Below the pieces are notes generated by a model. The model saw only the letters and a program-made list of their open reading frames with translations, searched no databases and was not told where the DNA came from. Both the position numbers and the translations under genes were made by a program. Source: Acidobacteriota bacterium (GTDB lineage: Bacteria > Actinomycetota > Actinomycetes > Actinomycetales > Micrococcaceae). From it: a stretch of DNA of 6,671 bases. Positions 1 through 6,248 of the stretch are shown here, piece after piece (position 1 is the stretch's first letter; each line of letters opens with the position of its first letter). The stretch is from positions 1-6,671 of the forward strand of contig JABBNV010000155.1 in NCBI GenBank assembly GCA_019352125.1, written 5' to 3'.

Positions 1-80
1 GTCCTGATCCGCCGTCGCCGGAGCATCGGCCAGCACACAGCCAGCTACTGCTTACGTGAACCGCGTCCACCCAGATATAG

Positions 81-99
81 CCAAATCCTTGAGATTTGG
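81..99. repeat. 7-bp inverted repeat, 5-nt loop
   Basis: CCAAATC (81-87) is followed by CTTGA and its exact reverse complement GATTTGG (93-99). No T-run follows on either strand, so an intrinsic terminator is unlikely. It lies 40 bp upstream of the PHO-box-like repeats and could be an operator half-site pair or a weak 3' hairpin of an upstream gene. The function is not established. Confidence 0.4.
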
Positions 100-138
100 G
101 TGCTCACGACCTCCGGCTTAGCGAAATGGCCCGCTAGC

Positions 139-182
139 GTTAATCCTTCGTTAACCTTGCCCCGTCAGTCTCTTTACCTACG
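139..182 (+). promoter_or_regulatory. PHO-box-like 11-bp direct repeats (PhoP/RegX3/PhoR-type site)
   Basis: GTTAATCCTTC (139-149) is followed at once by GTTAACCTTGC (150-160), giving two units in exact 11-bp phase. A degenerate unit, CTTTACCTACG (172-182), falls in the same phase with one unlike unit between. Actinobacterial phosphate response regulators (Streptomyces PhoP, mycobacterial RegX3) bind 11-bp direct repeats built on a GTTCACC-like core. GTTAACC and GTTAATC fit that core with one or two changes. Placement 117 bp before pstS is as expected for phosphate-starvation control. The regulator is not in the window, so assignment to it is inference. Confidence 0.6.
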
Positions 183-187
183 CCAAA

Positions 188-206
188 TAACGTCAAGACG
201 TAGGGT
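188..206 (+). promoter_or_regulatory. Candidate -10 region of the pst promoter
   Basis: Two hexamers of the TAnnnT form lie just after the PHO-box-like repeats: TAACGT (188-193) and TAGGGT (201-206). Neither has a good -35 at normal spacing. That would suit a promoter whose -35 contact is replaced by a bound activator. Transcription would then start near 200-213, giving a leader of roughly 65-77 nt. This is a weak call made from sequence pattern only. Confidence 0.25.
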
Positions 207-223
207 GCCGCTCATGGCGCCAT

Positions 224-241
224 GGCTCCTTCCTGGGAGCC
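224..241 (+). other. Leader hairpin upstream of pstS
   Basis: GGCTCC (224-229) pairs exactly with GGAGCC (236-241) across a 6-nt loop. It lies within the probable pstS leader, 19 bp before the ribosome binding site. There is no T-run, so it is not a terminator. It may stabilise the 5' end of the transcript or have no function. Confidence 0.35.
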
Positions 242-260
242 GGTATCAAGCTATTCCCTG

Positions 261-267
261 GAAGGGG
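261..267 (+). promoter_or_regulatory. Ribosome binding site deciding the pstS start
   Basis: GAAGGGG lies 9 nt before GTG 277. It supports that start over the in-frame ATG at 214 and the earlier in-frame start at 100, neither of which has a comparable purine-rich site. Confidence 0.65.
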
Positions 268-276
268 CAAAATCTA

Positions 277-1404
277 GTGAAGGTTCTTCGCTTCGGCCGC
301 GTTGCGGCAGTTCTCGCTGTTGGCGCTGTTGCACTCTCCGCCTGTGGCGGCGGATCCACTTCGGCTACCAGCTCGGACGGGTCATCATCCTCTTCGTCCT
401 CGGCTGGCGCTGACCTCAGCAGCCTCAAGGGCACGATCACCGCTGGCGGATCCTCCGCACAGGCAAACGCTCAGGATGCCTGGAAGGCTGGCTTCAATGC
501 GCAGGCCAGCGGCGTGACAATCAACTACGACAAGTCACAGGGCTCCGGTGGTGGCGTAACCAACTTCAACGCCGGTTCCTACGACTTTGCTGGTACTGAC
601 TTCTACCTCAACGCCACGCAGGCCACGGCTGCCAAGAAGGTTTGTGGCGACGGCGGTGCTGTGAACCTGCCTGTCTACACTGACGGTGTTTCGATTATTT
701 TCAATGTTAAGGGCGTGGACAAGCTCAAACTTGACGAGGACACGATCGTCAAAATCTTTACCATGAAGATTAAGAGCTGGGACGATCCTGCCATCAAGGC
801 GCTTAACCCAGACGTAACGCTACCCAGCACGGCCATCACCACTGTGTCGCGCTCTGATGGCTCCGGCACGACGAATAACTTCACCAACTACCTGCACCAA
901 CTCTCTCCGGCTATCTGGACCACACCGGCAAACCCCAAGTGGCCGATTGCTGGCTCCTCAGCTCAGCAGGGTAATGCCGGGGTCGTGAACACCGTCAAGT
1001 CCGGCGACGGCATGATCGGCTACGCTGACCACTCCGCCATTGGGGACGTACACACTGCGTCCATCAAGGCTGGCAGCGCTTACGTGGACTACTCGCAGGC
1101 TGGCGTGACAAAGGCGATTGCCACGGCGGTAACCCAGGCAACCACGGGCACCACTGGTGACCTCGCTCAGGACATCGATTACACCAAGCTGACGGACGGT
1201 CAGGCTTATCCGATCCCGCTGATGTCCTACGATGTTGTCTGCAAGACGTTCAAGGATCCCGCGCAGGCGAAGTTGACCAAGGAGTACATTAAGTACATCG
1301 TCTCGGATCAGGGTCAGAAGATTGCCGCTAAGAATGCGGGATCTGCTCCGATCCCGACGGAACTGGCCGCGAAGATCGTTGCTGAGCTGGATAAGATTTC
1401 CTAG
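277..1404 (+). CDS. pstS: Phosphate ABC transporter, substrate-binding lipoprotein PstS
   Basis: PstS is the high-affinity phosphate receptor, lipid-anchored on the outer face of the membrane, and hands phosphate to PstC/PstA. From GTG 277 it is 375 aa. The leader has Lys/Arg residues at 2, 5 and 8, a hydrophobic stretch and a lipobox LSAC with Cys23 as the modified residue. A flexible Ser/Gly-rich linker follows to about residue 45. Phosphate-site motifs match the family: TITAGGSSA (53-61), SQGSGGG (87-93), FAGTD (104-108) and the hallmark SRSDGSGTTNNFTNYL (191-206), which provides Arg192, Asp194 and Ser196. GNAGV (232-236) corresponds to the usual GNEGV. The frame continues upstream, but an earlier start would bury the signal peptide behind 21 or more extra residues. 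It is first in the pst operon and probably phosphate-starvation induced through the upstream direct repeats. Confidence 0.95.
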   Translation: MKVLRFGRVAAVLAVGAVALSACGGGSTSATSSDGSSSSSSSAGADLSSLKGTITAGGSSAQANAQDAWKAGFNAQASGVTINYDKSQGSGGGVTNFNAGSYDFAGTDFYLNATQATAAKKVCGDGGAVNLPVYTDGVSIIFNVKGVDKLKLDEDTIVKIFTMKIKSWDDPAIKALNPDVTLPSTAITTVSRSDGSGTTNNFTNYLHQLSPAIWTTPANPKWPIAGSSAQQGNAGVVNTVKSGDGMIGYADHSAIGDVHTASIKAGSAYVDYSQAGVTKAIATAVTQATTGTTGDLAQDIDYTKLTDGQAYPIPLMSYDVVCKTFKDPAQAKLTKEYIKYIVSDQGQKIAAKNAGSAPIPTELAAKIVAELDKIS

Positions 1405-1426
1405 CAGTAAAGTCATTTGGCTGAAC

Positions 1427-1479
1427 GTACCGGCCGTCCCAGCTCGATTTCGGGCAAGTCACCATCGGGCGGCCGGTAC
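1427..1479 (+). other. Strong stem-loop between pstS and pstC
   Basis: GTACCGGCCG (1427-1436) is the exact reverse complement of CGGCCGGTAC (1470-1479). The stem extends inward through one G-T pair and two G-C pairs to about 13 pairs (1427-1439 with 1467-1479). The 27-nt loop holds a small hairpin, 1442-1446 with 1451-1455 around an ATTT tetraloop. It begins 22 nt after the pstS stop. No T-run follows, so full Rho-independent termination is unlikely. mRNA 3'-end protection of pstS, or partial termination giving more PstS than PstC/PstA, is the likely role (inference). Confidence 0.6.
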
Positions 1480-1520
1480 TGTCATATGTAGTAACCCTTC
1501 CGGCAACGAGAAAGCACGCT

Positions 1521-2627
1521 GTGAGCGCATCATCACCCGCTTTGAGAAAGAAGACATCGGCCGCCGCCAAGGCGCGGCCCGCTGACCGGGTATTCAAATT
1601 CCTTAGCACCGCCGCGGCTGTGTCGATCGTGGTGATCCTGGCTGGTGTCGCGCTCTTCCTCATTGTTCGGGCGCTGCCCGCCATCGTGGCTAACTGGGGG
1701 AAGAGCAGTGAACTCTCTGGCGGTGTTACGCAGGGTTTCTCGAGCTTTTGGGCGTATGTGGCACCCCTGGCTTTTGGCACCGTATGGGCATCCTTAATTG
1801 CCCTGCTGATGGCTACTCCGGTAGCTCTTGGAATTGCGCTCTTCATCTCCCACTACAGCCCTAGAAAATTGGCCAATGGACTTGGCTACATCATCGATCT
1901 CTTGGCGGCTGTACCGTCGGTAGTGTTTGGCCTGTGGGGCATTATCGTGATGCGCCCTTTGCTGATCCCACTGCAGCAGTGGCTCAATGAATACCTTGGC
2001 TGGCTTCCGTTCTTCTCGGGCAAGGTCACGTCCACCGGCTCGAGTATTCTGACGGGTGCCGTAGTACTAGCTGTGATGGTTTTGCCTATCATTACCTCGA
2101 TTTCCCGCGAAATTTTCCTGCAGACTCCAAAGCTTCACGAAGAGGCTGCCTTGGCTCTTGGCTCCACTCGCTGGGAAATGGTGCGGCTTGCCGTCTTCCC
2201 GTACGCGAAGTCCGGCGTGATAAGCGCGGTTCTGTTGGGTCTGGGACGCGCGCTGGGCGAGACGATGGCCGTGGCCATGATTATCTCGCCAGCTATCATC
2301 GCCTCCTTTACGATCGTTACGGAGGGGCAGAACTCCCAGACGATTGCAGCCAACATCGCCTTGAGTTTCCCCATCGCATCGGGGCTGCAGCGTGATGCAT
2401 TGATTGGGACCGGTCTGATGCTATTTGTTATCTCGCTAGCCGTGAACATGGTGGCTCGTCTGATTGTGAGCGGCAACTCCGGCAAGAAGTCGAAAAAGAA
2501 GAAGAAGGCCGAAGTAGCACCTCCGGCTGACGAAGTTTCCCCGGCCAGTGCCGATGAGAGCCCAGTCTCCGTCCTGCACCCCCGTGGGCACGAAGCGTCT
2601 GGCGCTACCGAAGGAGTAACCGAATGA
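1521..2627 (+). CDS. pstC: Phosphate ABC transporter permease PstC
   Basis: PstC is one of the two channel-forming membrane subunits of the Pst importer. It is 368 aa from GTG 1521, with a modest purine-rich site GAGAAAG six bases upstream. There are about six hydrophobic spans, near residues 27-50, 78-108, 121-150, 175-196, 230-262 and 295-317. The cytoplasmic EAA loop that docks on the ATPase is visible at 208-227: Glu208-Ala-Ala, Gly214 and Pro227. GLGRALGETMA (240-250) is a typical PstC segment. The protein ends in an unusual tail after the last helix: KKSKKKKK (322-329), then about 40 residues rich in Pro, Ser and acidic side chains. Family members I know are nearer 300-340 aa and lack such a tail. 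Its stop overlaps the pstA start as ATGA. Confidence 0.95.
   Translation: MSASSPALRKKTSAAAKARPADRVFKFLSTAAAVSIVVILAGVALFLIVRALPAIVANWGKSSELSGGVTQGFSSFWAYVAPLAFGTVWASLIALLMATPVALGIALFISHYSPRKLANGLGYIIDLLAAVPSVVFGLWGIIVMRPLLIPLQQWLNEYLGWLPFFSGKVTSTGSSILTGAVVLAVMVLPIITSISREIFLQTPKLHEEAALALGSTRWEMVRLAVFPYAKSGVISAVLLGLGRALGETMAVAMIISPAIIASFTIVTEGQNSQTIAANIALSFPIASGLQRDALIGTGLMLFVISLAVNMVARLIVSGNSGKKSKKKKKAEVAPPADEVSPASADESPVSVLHPRGHEASGATEGVTE
2611..2616 (+). promoter_or_regulatory. Ribosome binding site of pstA
   Basis: AAGGAG ends 7 nt before ATG 2624, within the last codons of pstC. It confirms the overlapping ATGA start and suggests that pstA is translated both by coupling and independently. 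Confidence 0.7.
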
Positions 2628-3718
2628 GCGCTGCAACTGCAGAACGCACGGGCTCACGCAACCGGCTTACCTCCGGTCAACTGCCTCGATACGCCACCCT
2701 GTACACCCTGGCGGCCTCCATAGTTGTTGCCGCGGCCATCATGGGCCTGATGGGCTTCAACTGGATTGGTCTGGCAGCGTTGAGCGCGCTGATCTATCTG
2801 ATTGCCATCACGGTGCTTTCCTCCGTGGTGGAAAACAGGCGGCGCGCCACTGACAGGTTCATTCGCGGACTGGTAACTGTGTTTTTCATCCTGGCCCTTT
2901 TGCCGCTGATCTCCACCTTGTGGACGGTGGTCAGCAAGGGCATCGGGGTAATGAGTTGGAGCTTCATCTCCACCTCCGGCGGACAGTCCCATATTGACCC
3001 CAAAACTCTAGAATTGGTGACCCCCCAAGGCGCGCTTCAGGCAATCGTGGGAACGCTCGAGATCACGGGCCTTGCTACTTTGTTCTCCGTGCCGATTGGC
3101 TTGCTGACGGCCATCTATTTGGTGGAATATGCTGCTCCCACGTTCTGGCTGCGCCGGGTGGTCAACTTCCTGGTTGACGTGATGACGGGCATTCCGTCCA
3201 TCGTTGCCGGTCTCTTTGCCTTCTCACTGTTCACGCTCCTGATGGGGCCGAAGGCATTTAGCGGACTTTCCGCCGCGGTCGCCCTTTCCGTGCTGATGAT
3301 TCCCACAGTGGTGAGATCCTCCGAGGAGATGCTGCGTCTGGTGCCAGCTGATCTGCGTGAAGCCGCCTACGCTTTGGGCGTGACCAAGTTTGTGACCATC
3401 GTGCGGATCGTCATTCCGACAGCGATTGCTGGAATTGCCACAGGTATCACCCTGGCGATTGCGCGAGTCATTGGTGAAACGGCTCCGATCTTCATGGCTG
3501 CCAGCTTCACGGATTCGTTCAACGCGAACCCATTTTCCGGCGCTATGCAGACGCTCCCTGTGATGTCCTACACGGGCTACAAGTTCCCCGGCCAGGACAT
3601 TGAATTGTCCAATAACCTTGCCTGGGGTGCGGCCCTGCTGCTGGTGATCATTGTGGTCATCCTGAACCTGATTGCTCGGCTAGTTGCCATGATCTTTGCC
3701 CCTAAGACCGGCCGCTAA
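2624..3718 (+). CDS. pstA: Phosphate ABC transporter permease PstA
   Basis: PstA is the second channel subunit, pairing with PstC. It is 364 aa from ATG 2624. The conserved permease domain starts near residue 82 and has hydrophobic spans near 82-104, 139-166, 176-206, 213-230, 262-292 and 334-358. The EAA loop is at 246-265: Glu246-Ala-Ala, Gly252 and Pro265. MTGIPSIVAG (187-196) and ARVIGETAPI (280-289) are characteristic of PstA. Residues 28-67 form two further hydrophobic helices that are absent from the shorter (about 300 aa) enterobacterial and mycobacterial PstA. I recall this long form from Micrococcales such as Arthrobacter, and it is my main clue to the source. It overlaps pstC by 4 bp and is followed by pstB after 21 bp. 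Confidence 0.95.
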   Translation: MSAATAERTGSRNRLTSGQLPRYATLYTLAASIVVAAAIMGLMGFNWIGLAALSALIYLIAITVLSSVVENRRRATDRFIRGLVTVFFILALLPLISTLWTVVSKGIGVMSWSFISTSGGQSHIDPKTLELVTPQGALQAIVGTLEITGLATLFSVPIGLLTAIYLVEYAAPTFWLRRVVNFLVDVMTGIPSIVAGLFAFSLFTLLMGPKAFSGLSAAVALSVLMIPTVVRSSEEMLRLVPADLREAAYALGVTKFVTIVRIVIPTAIAGIATGITLAIARVIGETAPIFMAASFTDSFNANPFSGAMQTLPVMSYTGYKFPGQDIELSNNLAWGAALLLVIIVVILNLIARLVAMIFAPKTGR

Positions 3719-3739
3719 GCGGAAAAGAAAGAATCTCCC

Positions 3740-4519
3740 ATGTCGAAAAATGTGAATGTCAAAAACCTCAACGTCTACTACAGCGACTTCCTGGCCGTCG
3801 AAGGTGTTTCGATGGACATCGCTGCTCGCAGCGTCACGGCTTTTATCGGCCCCTCAGGTTGCGGCAAATCCACCCTCCTCCGCACCCTCAACCGCATGCA
3901 TGAGGTTATCCCTGGCGCTCATGTGGAGGGCCAAGTCCTCATCGATGGGGACGATCTCTACGGCCCCGGAGTTGACCCGGTGACGGTTCGCCGCCAAATT
4001 GGCATGGTGTTCCAGCGGGCCAACCCGTTCCCCACCATGTCCATCAAGGACAATGTCCTGGCCGGCGTGCGGCTGAACAACAAGCGAATTTCCCGCTCCG
4101 ATGCTGAAGCATTGGTGGAGAAGTCGCTACGTGGCGCCAACCTGTGGAATGAGGTCAAGGACCGTCTGGACAAGCCGGGTCAGGGCCTCTCCGGTGGTCA
4201 GCAGCAGCGGTTGTGCATTGCTCGCGCCATTGCTGTGGAGCCGCAGATCCTGCTGATGGATGAGCCGTGCTCCGCGCTGGACCCGATCTCTACGCTGGCC
4301 GTGGAGGACTTGATCAACGAGCTCAAGGACACCTACACAGTGGTGATCGTGACGCACAACATGCAGCAGGCGGCTCGCATTTCTGACAAGACGGCGTTCT
4401 TCAACATCGCTGGCACGGGTAAGCCCGGCAAGCTGATTGAATACGCCAACACTACGGAGATCTTCAACAATCCGACGGTCAAAGCCACCGAGGATTACGT
4501 CTCCGGCCGTTTCGGATAA
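3740..4519 (+). CDS. pstB: Phosphate ABC transporter ATP-binding protein PstB
   Basis: PstB is the cytoplasmic ATPase that drives phosphate import through PstC/PstA. It is 259 aa, the usual length. All ABC motifs are intact: Walker A GPSGCGKST (37-45), Q-loop Gln92 in the PstB-typical FQRANPFP (91-98), signature LSGGQQQR (150-157), Walker B ILLMDEP (170-176), D-loop SALD (178-181) and switch His206. LNRMHEVIPGA (50-60) and the closing EDYVSGRFG are standard PstB features. The ATG is preceded by a purine-rich stretch (3721-3733) without a perfect Shine-Dalgarno. The 21-bp spacing from pstA marks it as the last gene of the operon. No phoU follows, unlike many pst operons; the next gene is convergent. 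Confidence 0.97.
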   Translation: MSKNVNVKNLNVYYSDFLAVEGVSMDIAARSVTAFIGPSGCGKSTLLRTLNRMHEVIPGAHVEGQVLIDGDDLYGPGVDPVTVRRQIGMVFQRANPFPTMSIKDNVLAGVRLNNKRISRSDAEALVEKSLRGANLWNEVKDRLDKPGQGLSGGQQQRLCIARAIAVEPQILLMDEPCSALDPISTLAVEDLINELKDTYTVVIVTHNMQQAARISDKTAFFNIAGTGKPGKLIEYANTTEIFNNPTVKATEDYVSGRFG

Positions 4520-4530
4520 ACACCGCTCTA

Positions 4531-4545
4531 CCGCTAAATCAGCGG
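4531..4545. terminator. Small hairpin in the pstB/pit convergent junction
   Basis: CCGCT (4531-4535) and AGCGG (4541-4545) are exact reverse complements around a 5-nt loop. The hairpin starts 12 nt after the pstB stop and overlaps the last codons of the convergent transporter gene. It has no T-run on either strand, so it would be at best a weak bidirectional terminator. It is the only candidate in the 14-bp gap, so readthrough into the opposite operon seems likely. Confidence 0.3.
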
Positions 4546-5544
4546 GGACAGCGCCAGATATAAGATCAGGGCGACGGCGGCAGAAACTACCGGCGTAGCA
4601 ACCCATGCACGCAATATTTTCAGCCATAGGCGTCGGTTCACCCTGGCGTTGGGCTGATTCATCCCGGCACCAATAGTGGCACTCGTGGTGGTGTGGGTAG
4701 TGGATAGCGGTAGGTGCAGCGCCATCGCACCGACAAATAACAGCACGCCGGATGTCATCTGGGCCACGAAACCGCGCATTGGATCCAGCCGGACCAGCCG
4801 CGTACCCAAAGTGTAGACAATCCGCCAACCGCCGCCCAGAGTACCCAGCGCAAGCAGGGCGGCACTGCAGATCACCACCCAGACCGGTACCCCGCCGTCG
4901 TTATTCAACCCGGCCGCTCCCAACGCCATGACGACGATTGCGATGGTGCGTTGGCCATCCTGCATGCCATGACCCAGTGCCACGGCACCTGCACCGACGG
5001 CTTGAGCCTGCCGCACCTTGCGGTGTACAGAGCTGGGCTGACTGTAGCGGGAACCCCACACGGCCGGGTAGACGAACAGGTAGCCGAACACCATGGCCAC
5101 CACCGGTGAGAGCAACAGTGGTGCAACAACTACCGGCAAAATTGAGCCATTCACATCGCTAATGGGAGCTTCGCCCTTGAGCACGGCGCCAAACCCGGCA
5201 CCGACAAGGCCGCCGATCAAGGCGTGTGTCGAGGATGACGGGTATCCGCGCCACCATTGGTAGATACCCCACAGCACCGCCGCCGCCACTCCCGCGGCGA
5301 GGATAGCAAGACCGTCCACACCCGAAGGAATGGCAAATAATTTGTCATGCAGGGACAGCGCAAGGATCAGGCTCATCAATGCGCCCACAAAGTTGAAGAA
5401 CGCAGCCAGTAGGACGGCAATAGTCGGCGTCAATGCGCGGGTACGAAGGGGAAGGGCAATAGCGGCGGAAGCGTCGCGGAAGCCGTTAAGAAATGCAAAA
5501 CATGCGGCGGCGGCCAACACCACTATTAGTAGGGCCGTCTCCAC
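4534..5544 (-). CDS. Low-affinity inorganic phosphate transporter, PiT family
   Basis: PiT permeases (PF01384) carry phosphate, or metal-phosphate complexes, with protons or sodium. This one is 336 aa with about eight to ten hydrophobic spans and no large central loop, much shorter than E. coli PitA. The two inverted signature repeats are visible: NGFRDASAAIA (20-30) and GHGMQDGQRTIA (191-202). The paired helix motifs PSSSTHALIGGLVGAG (102-117) and STTHTTTSATIGAG (281-294) are also present. Asp24 and Asp196 of the GxND signatures are kept, but the neighbouring Asn is Arg23 in one and Gln195 in the other. The start is GTG 5544, directly after the DUF47 stop. Its ribosome site AAGGAA (5551-5556) lies inside that gene, so translation is probably coupled. 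The substrate is inferred from family and neighbours. Confidence 0.9.
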   Translation of the reverse strand: METALLIVVLAAAACFAFLNGFRDASAAIALPLRTRALTPTIAVLLAAFFNFVGALMSLILALSLHDKLFAIPSGVDGLAILAAGVAAAVLWGIYQWWRGYPSSSTHALIGGLVGAGFGAVLKGEAPISDVNGSILPVVVAPLLLSPVVAMVFGYLFVYPAVWGSRYSQPSSVHRKVRQAQAVGAGAVALGHGMQDGQRTIAIVVMALGAAGLNNDGGVPVWVVICSAALLALGTLGGGWRIVYTLGTRLVRLDPMRGFVAQMTSGVLLFVGAMALHLPLSTTHTTTSATIGAGMNQPNARVNRRLWLKILRAWVATPVVSAAVALILYLALSPLI

Positions 5545-6168
5545 CTAGGCTTCCTTGACGATGATGGCGGCGACGGCGGTCGCAATGCGACGCATGTCCC
5601 GGCACACGTCCACCAGCTGATCAGCAACATCCCGTTGCTTTGTATAGGGAACGTGTTTGTGGTCAGCCAATAGCTCTGAGATGTAGACCCTGTACGTGTG
5701 GTCAGCCCTCTTGGCCAACCGCAGCGTTTCAATCCAGTAGTCCTCAGCCTCATCCAGGTTATCCAGGCTGCGCATAACATCCGCGGTCAGCTCCGCCTGG
5801 CGGGAGATGATGTCCAACAGCTCTGATGCGCGGCGGGACACCCGCTCCAACTTGTACAGCAGCAGTAAGTCCGCGGCGCCGTCCAGTTTCTCCATGGCCT
5901 CGGTGAGGAAGCGAGAGAGCGAAAACATGTCTTCGCGGGGCAGCGGGTTGATGAAGCTACTGCGCATCTGAGTCATCAGGCCAACCTGCAGGTTGGCAAT
6001 GGTTGCTTCGTGAGTGTGCAGGCGTTCAGCCAGCTCGGGGTAATCTGACGCGGTGGCACCGAGCATTTCGGACAGTGGCTGGACGGCCAGCACTAGTTCT
6101 GAGGCCATGGTGGAGAGGATGCCCAGACCGGCACGCTCTTGGGGGAAAAGCCGTAGCTTCACACGCAT
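5545..6168 (-). CDS. DUF47 (PhoU-like) family protein, probable Pit partner
   Basis: DUF47 proteins (PF01865, PhoU-related) are cytoplasmic helical bundles commonly encoded beside PiT transporters and thought to regulate them. This one is 207 aa and almost wholly helical, with no membrane segment. The family core is SSFINPLPREDMFSL (70-84), matching the usual F-x-x-P-x-x-RED, followed by a Leu-rich helix with LYKLERVSRRASELL (104-118). A second helical half follows to residue 207. PhoU-type metal sites use ExxxD motifs. By position against the RED core the first reads Glu54...Ala58, and the second appears as Ala152...Asp156, so each seems to have lost one ligand. ATG 6168 is preceded by a strong AGGGGAAGG site. 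The stop abuts the Pit start. Family assignment is good; the exact role is inference. Confidence 0.85.
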   Translation of the reverse strand: MRVKLRLFPQERAGLGILSTMASELVLAVQPLSEMLGATASDYPELAERLHTHEATIANLQVGLMTQMRSSFINPLPREDMFSLSRFLTEAMEKLDGAADLLLLYKLERVSRRASELLDIISRQAELTADVMRSLDNLDEAEDYWIETLRLAKRADHTYRVYISELLADHKHVPYTKQRDVADQLVDVCRDMRRIATAVAAIIVKEA

Positions 6169-6170
6169 TG

Positions 6171-6179
6171 CCTTCCCCT
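6171..6179 (-). promoter_or_regulatory. Ribosome binding site of the DUF47 gene
   Basis: On the minus strand AGGGGAAGG ends two bases before ATG 6168. The AGGGGA core is spaced 5 nt from the start codon, a good match that fixes the start. Confidence 0.65.
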
Positions 6180-6220
6180 GAGTCCGAAGTTAACTGCCGT
6201 TGGCGTTATTGGAAGAGTTC

Positions 6221-6248
6221 ATTTTTATGACGACGCTACTGGTGTCAA
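6221..6248 (-). promoter_or_regulatory. Candidate promoter of the DUF47-pit operon
   Basis: On the minus strand a perfect TTGACA -35 (6243-6248) is followed after 15-16 bp by an AT-rich block CATAAAAAT (6221-6229). This gives -10 candidates TAAAAA or AAAAAT. The spacing is slightly short and the -10 imperfect, but nothing better is present. Transcription would start near 6213, leaving a leader of about 45 nt before DUF47. Confidence 0.45.

Larger units (their letters stand above)
1..276. other. Non-coding region upstream of pstS
   Basis: I find no convincing gene here. One + frame is open from the window edge to a TGA at 57-59 and could be the last 18 codons of an upstream gene, but the segment is too short to recognise. 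The pstS frame is itself open back to position 1, but its translation before 277 does not look like protein. The rest holds candidate regulatory DNA: a 7-bp inverted repeat at 81-99, PHO-box-like direct repeats at 139-182, palindromic segments at 177-204, a leader hairpin at 224-241 and the pstS ribosome binding site at 261-267. Confidence 0.6.

Noticed and set aside
1..80. Minus-strand gene start running off the left edge (GTG or ATG candidates)
   Set aside because: No ribosome binding site before any candidate start, and the Ser/Gly/Arg-rich translation is not recognisable.
222..413. Short + strand frame starting at ATG 222, as a leader peptide of pstS
   Set aside because: No ribosome site, runs deep into pstS in another frame, and the translation has no leader-peptide feature.
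1427..1479. Rho-independent terminator after pstS
   Set aside because: The stem is strong but the sequence after it (TGTCATATG) has no T-run, so complete termination is unlikely. It is kept as a structural element only.
1328..1846. Minus-strand open frame of 172 codons opposite the pstS end and pstC start
   Set aside because: Antisense shadow of two well-supported genes and the intergenic stem, with no recognisable domain.
4127..4828. Minus-strand open frame of 233 codons spanning the pstB/pit junction
   Set aside because: It lies antisense to the 3' end of pstB and out of frame within pit, both of which are clear genes. Its translation is Arg/Gly/Ala-rich with no recognisable motif.
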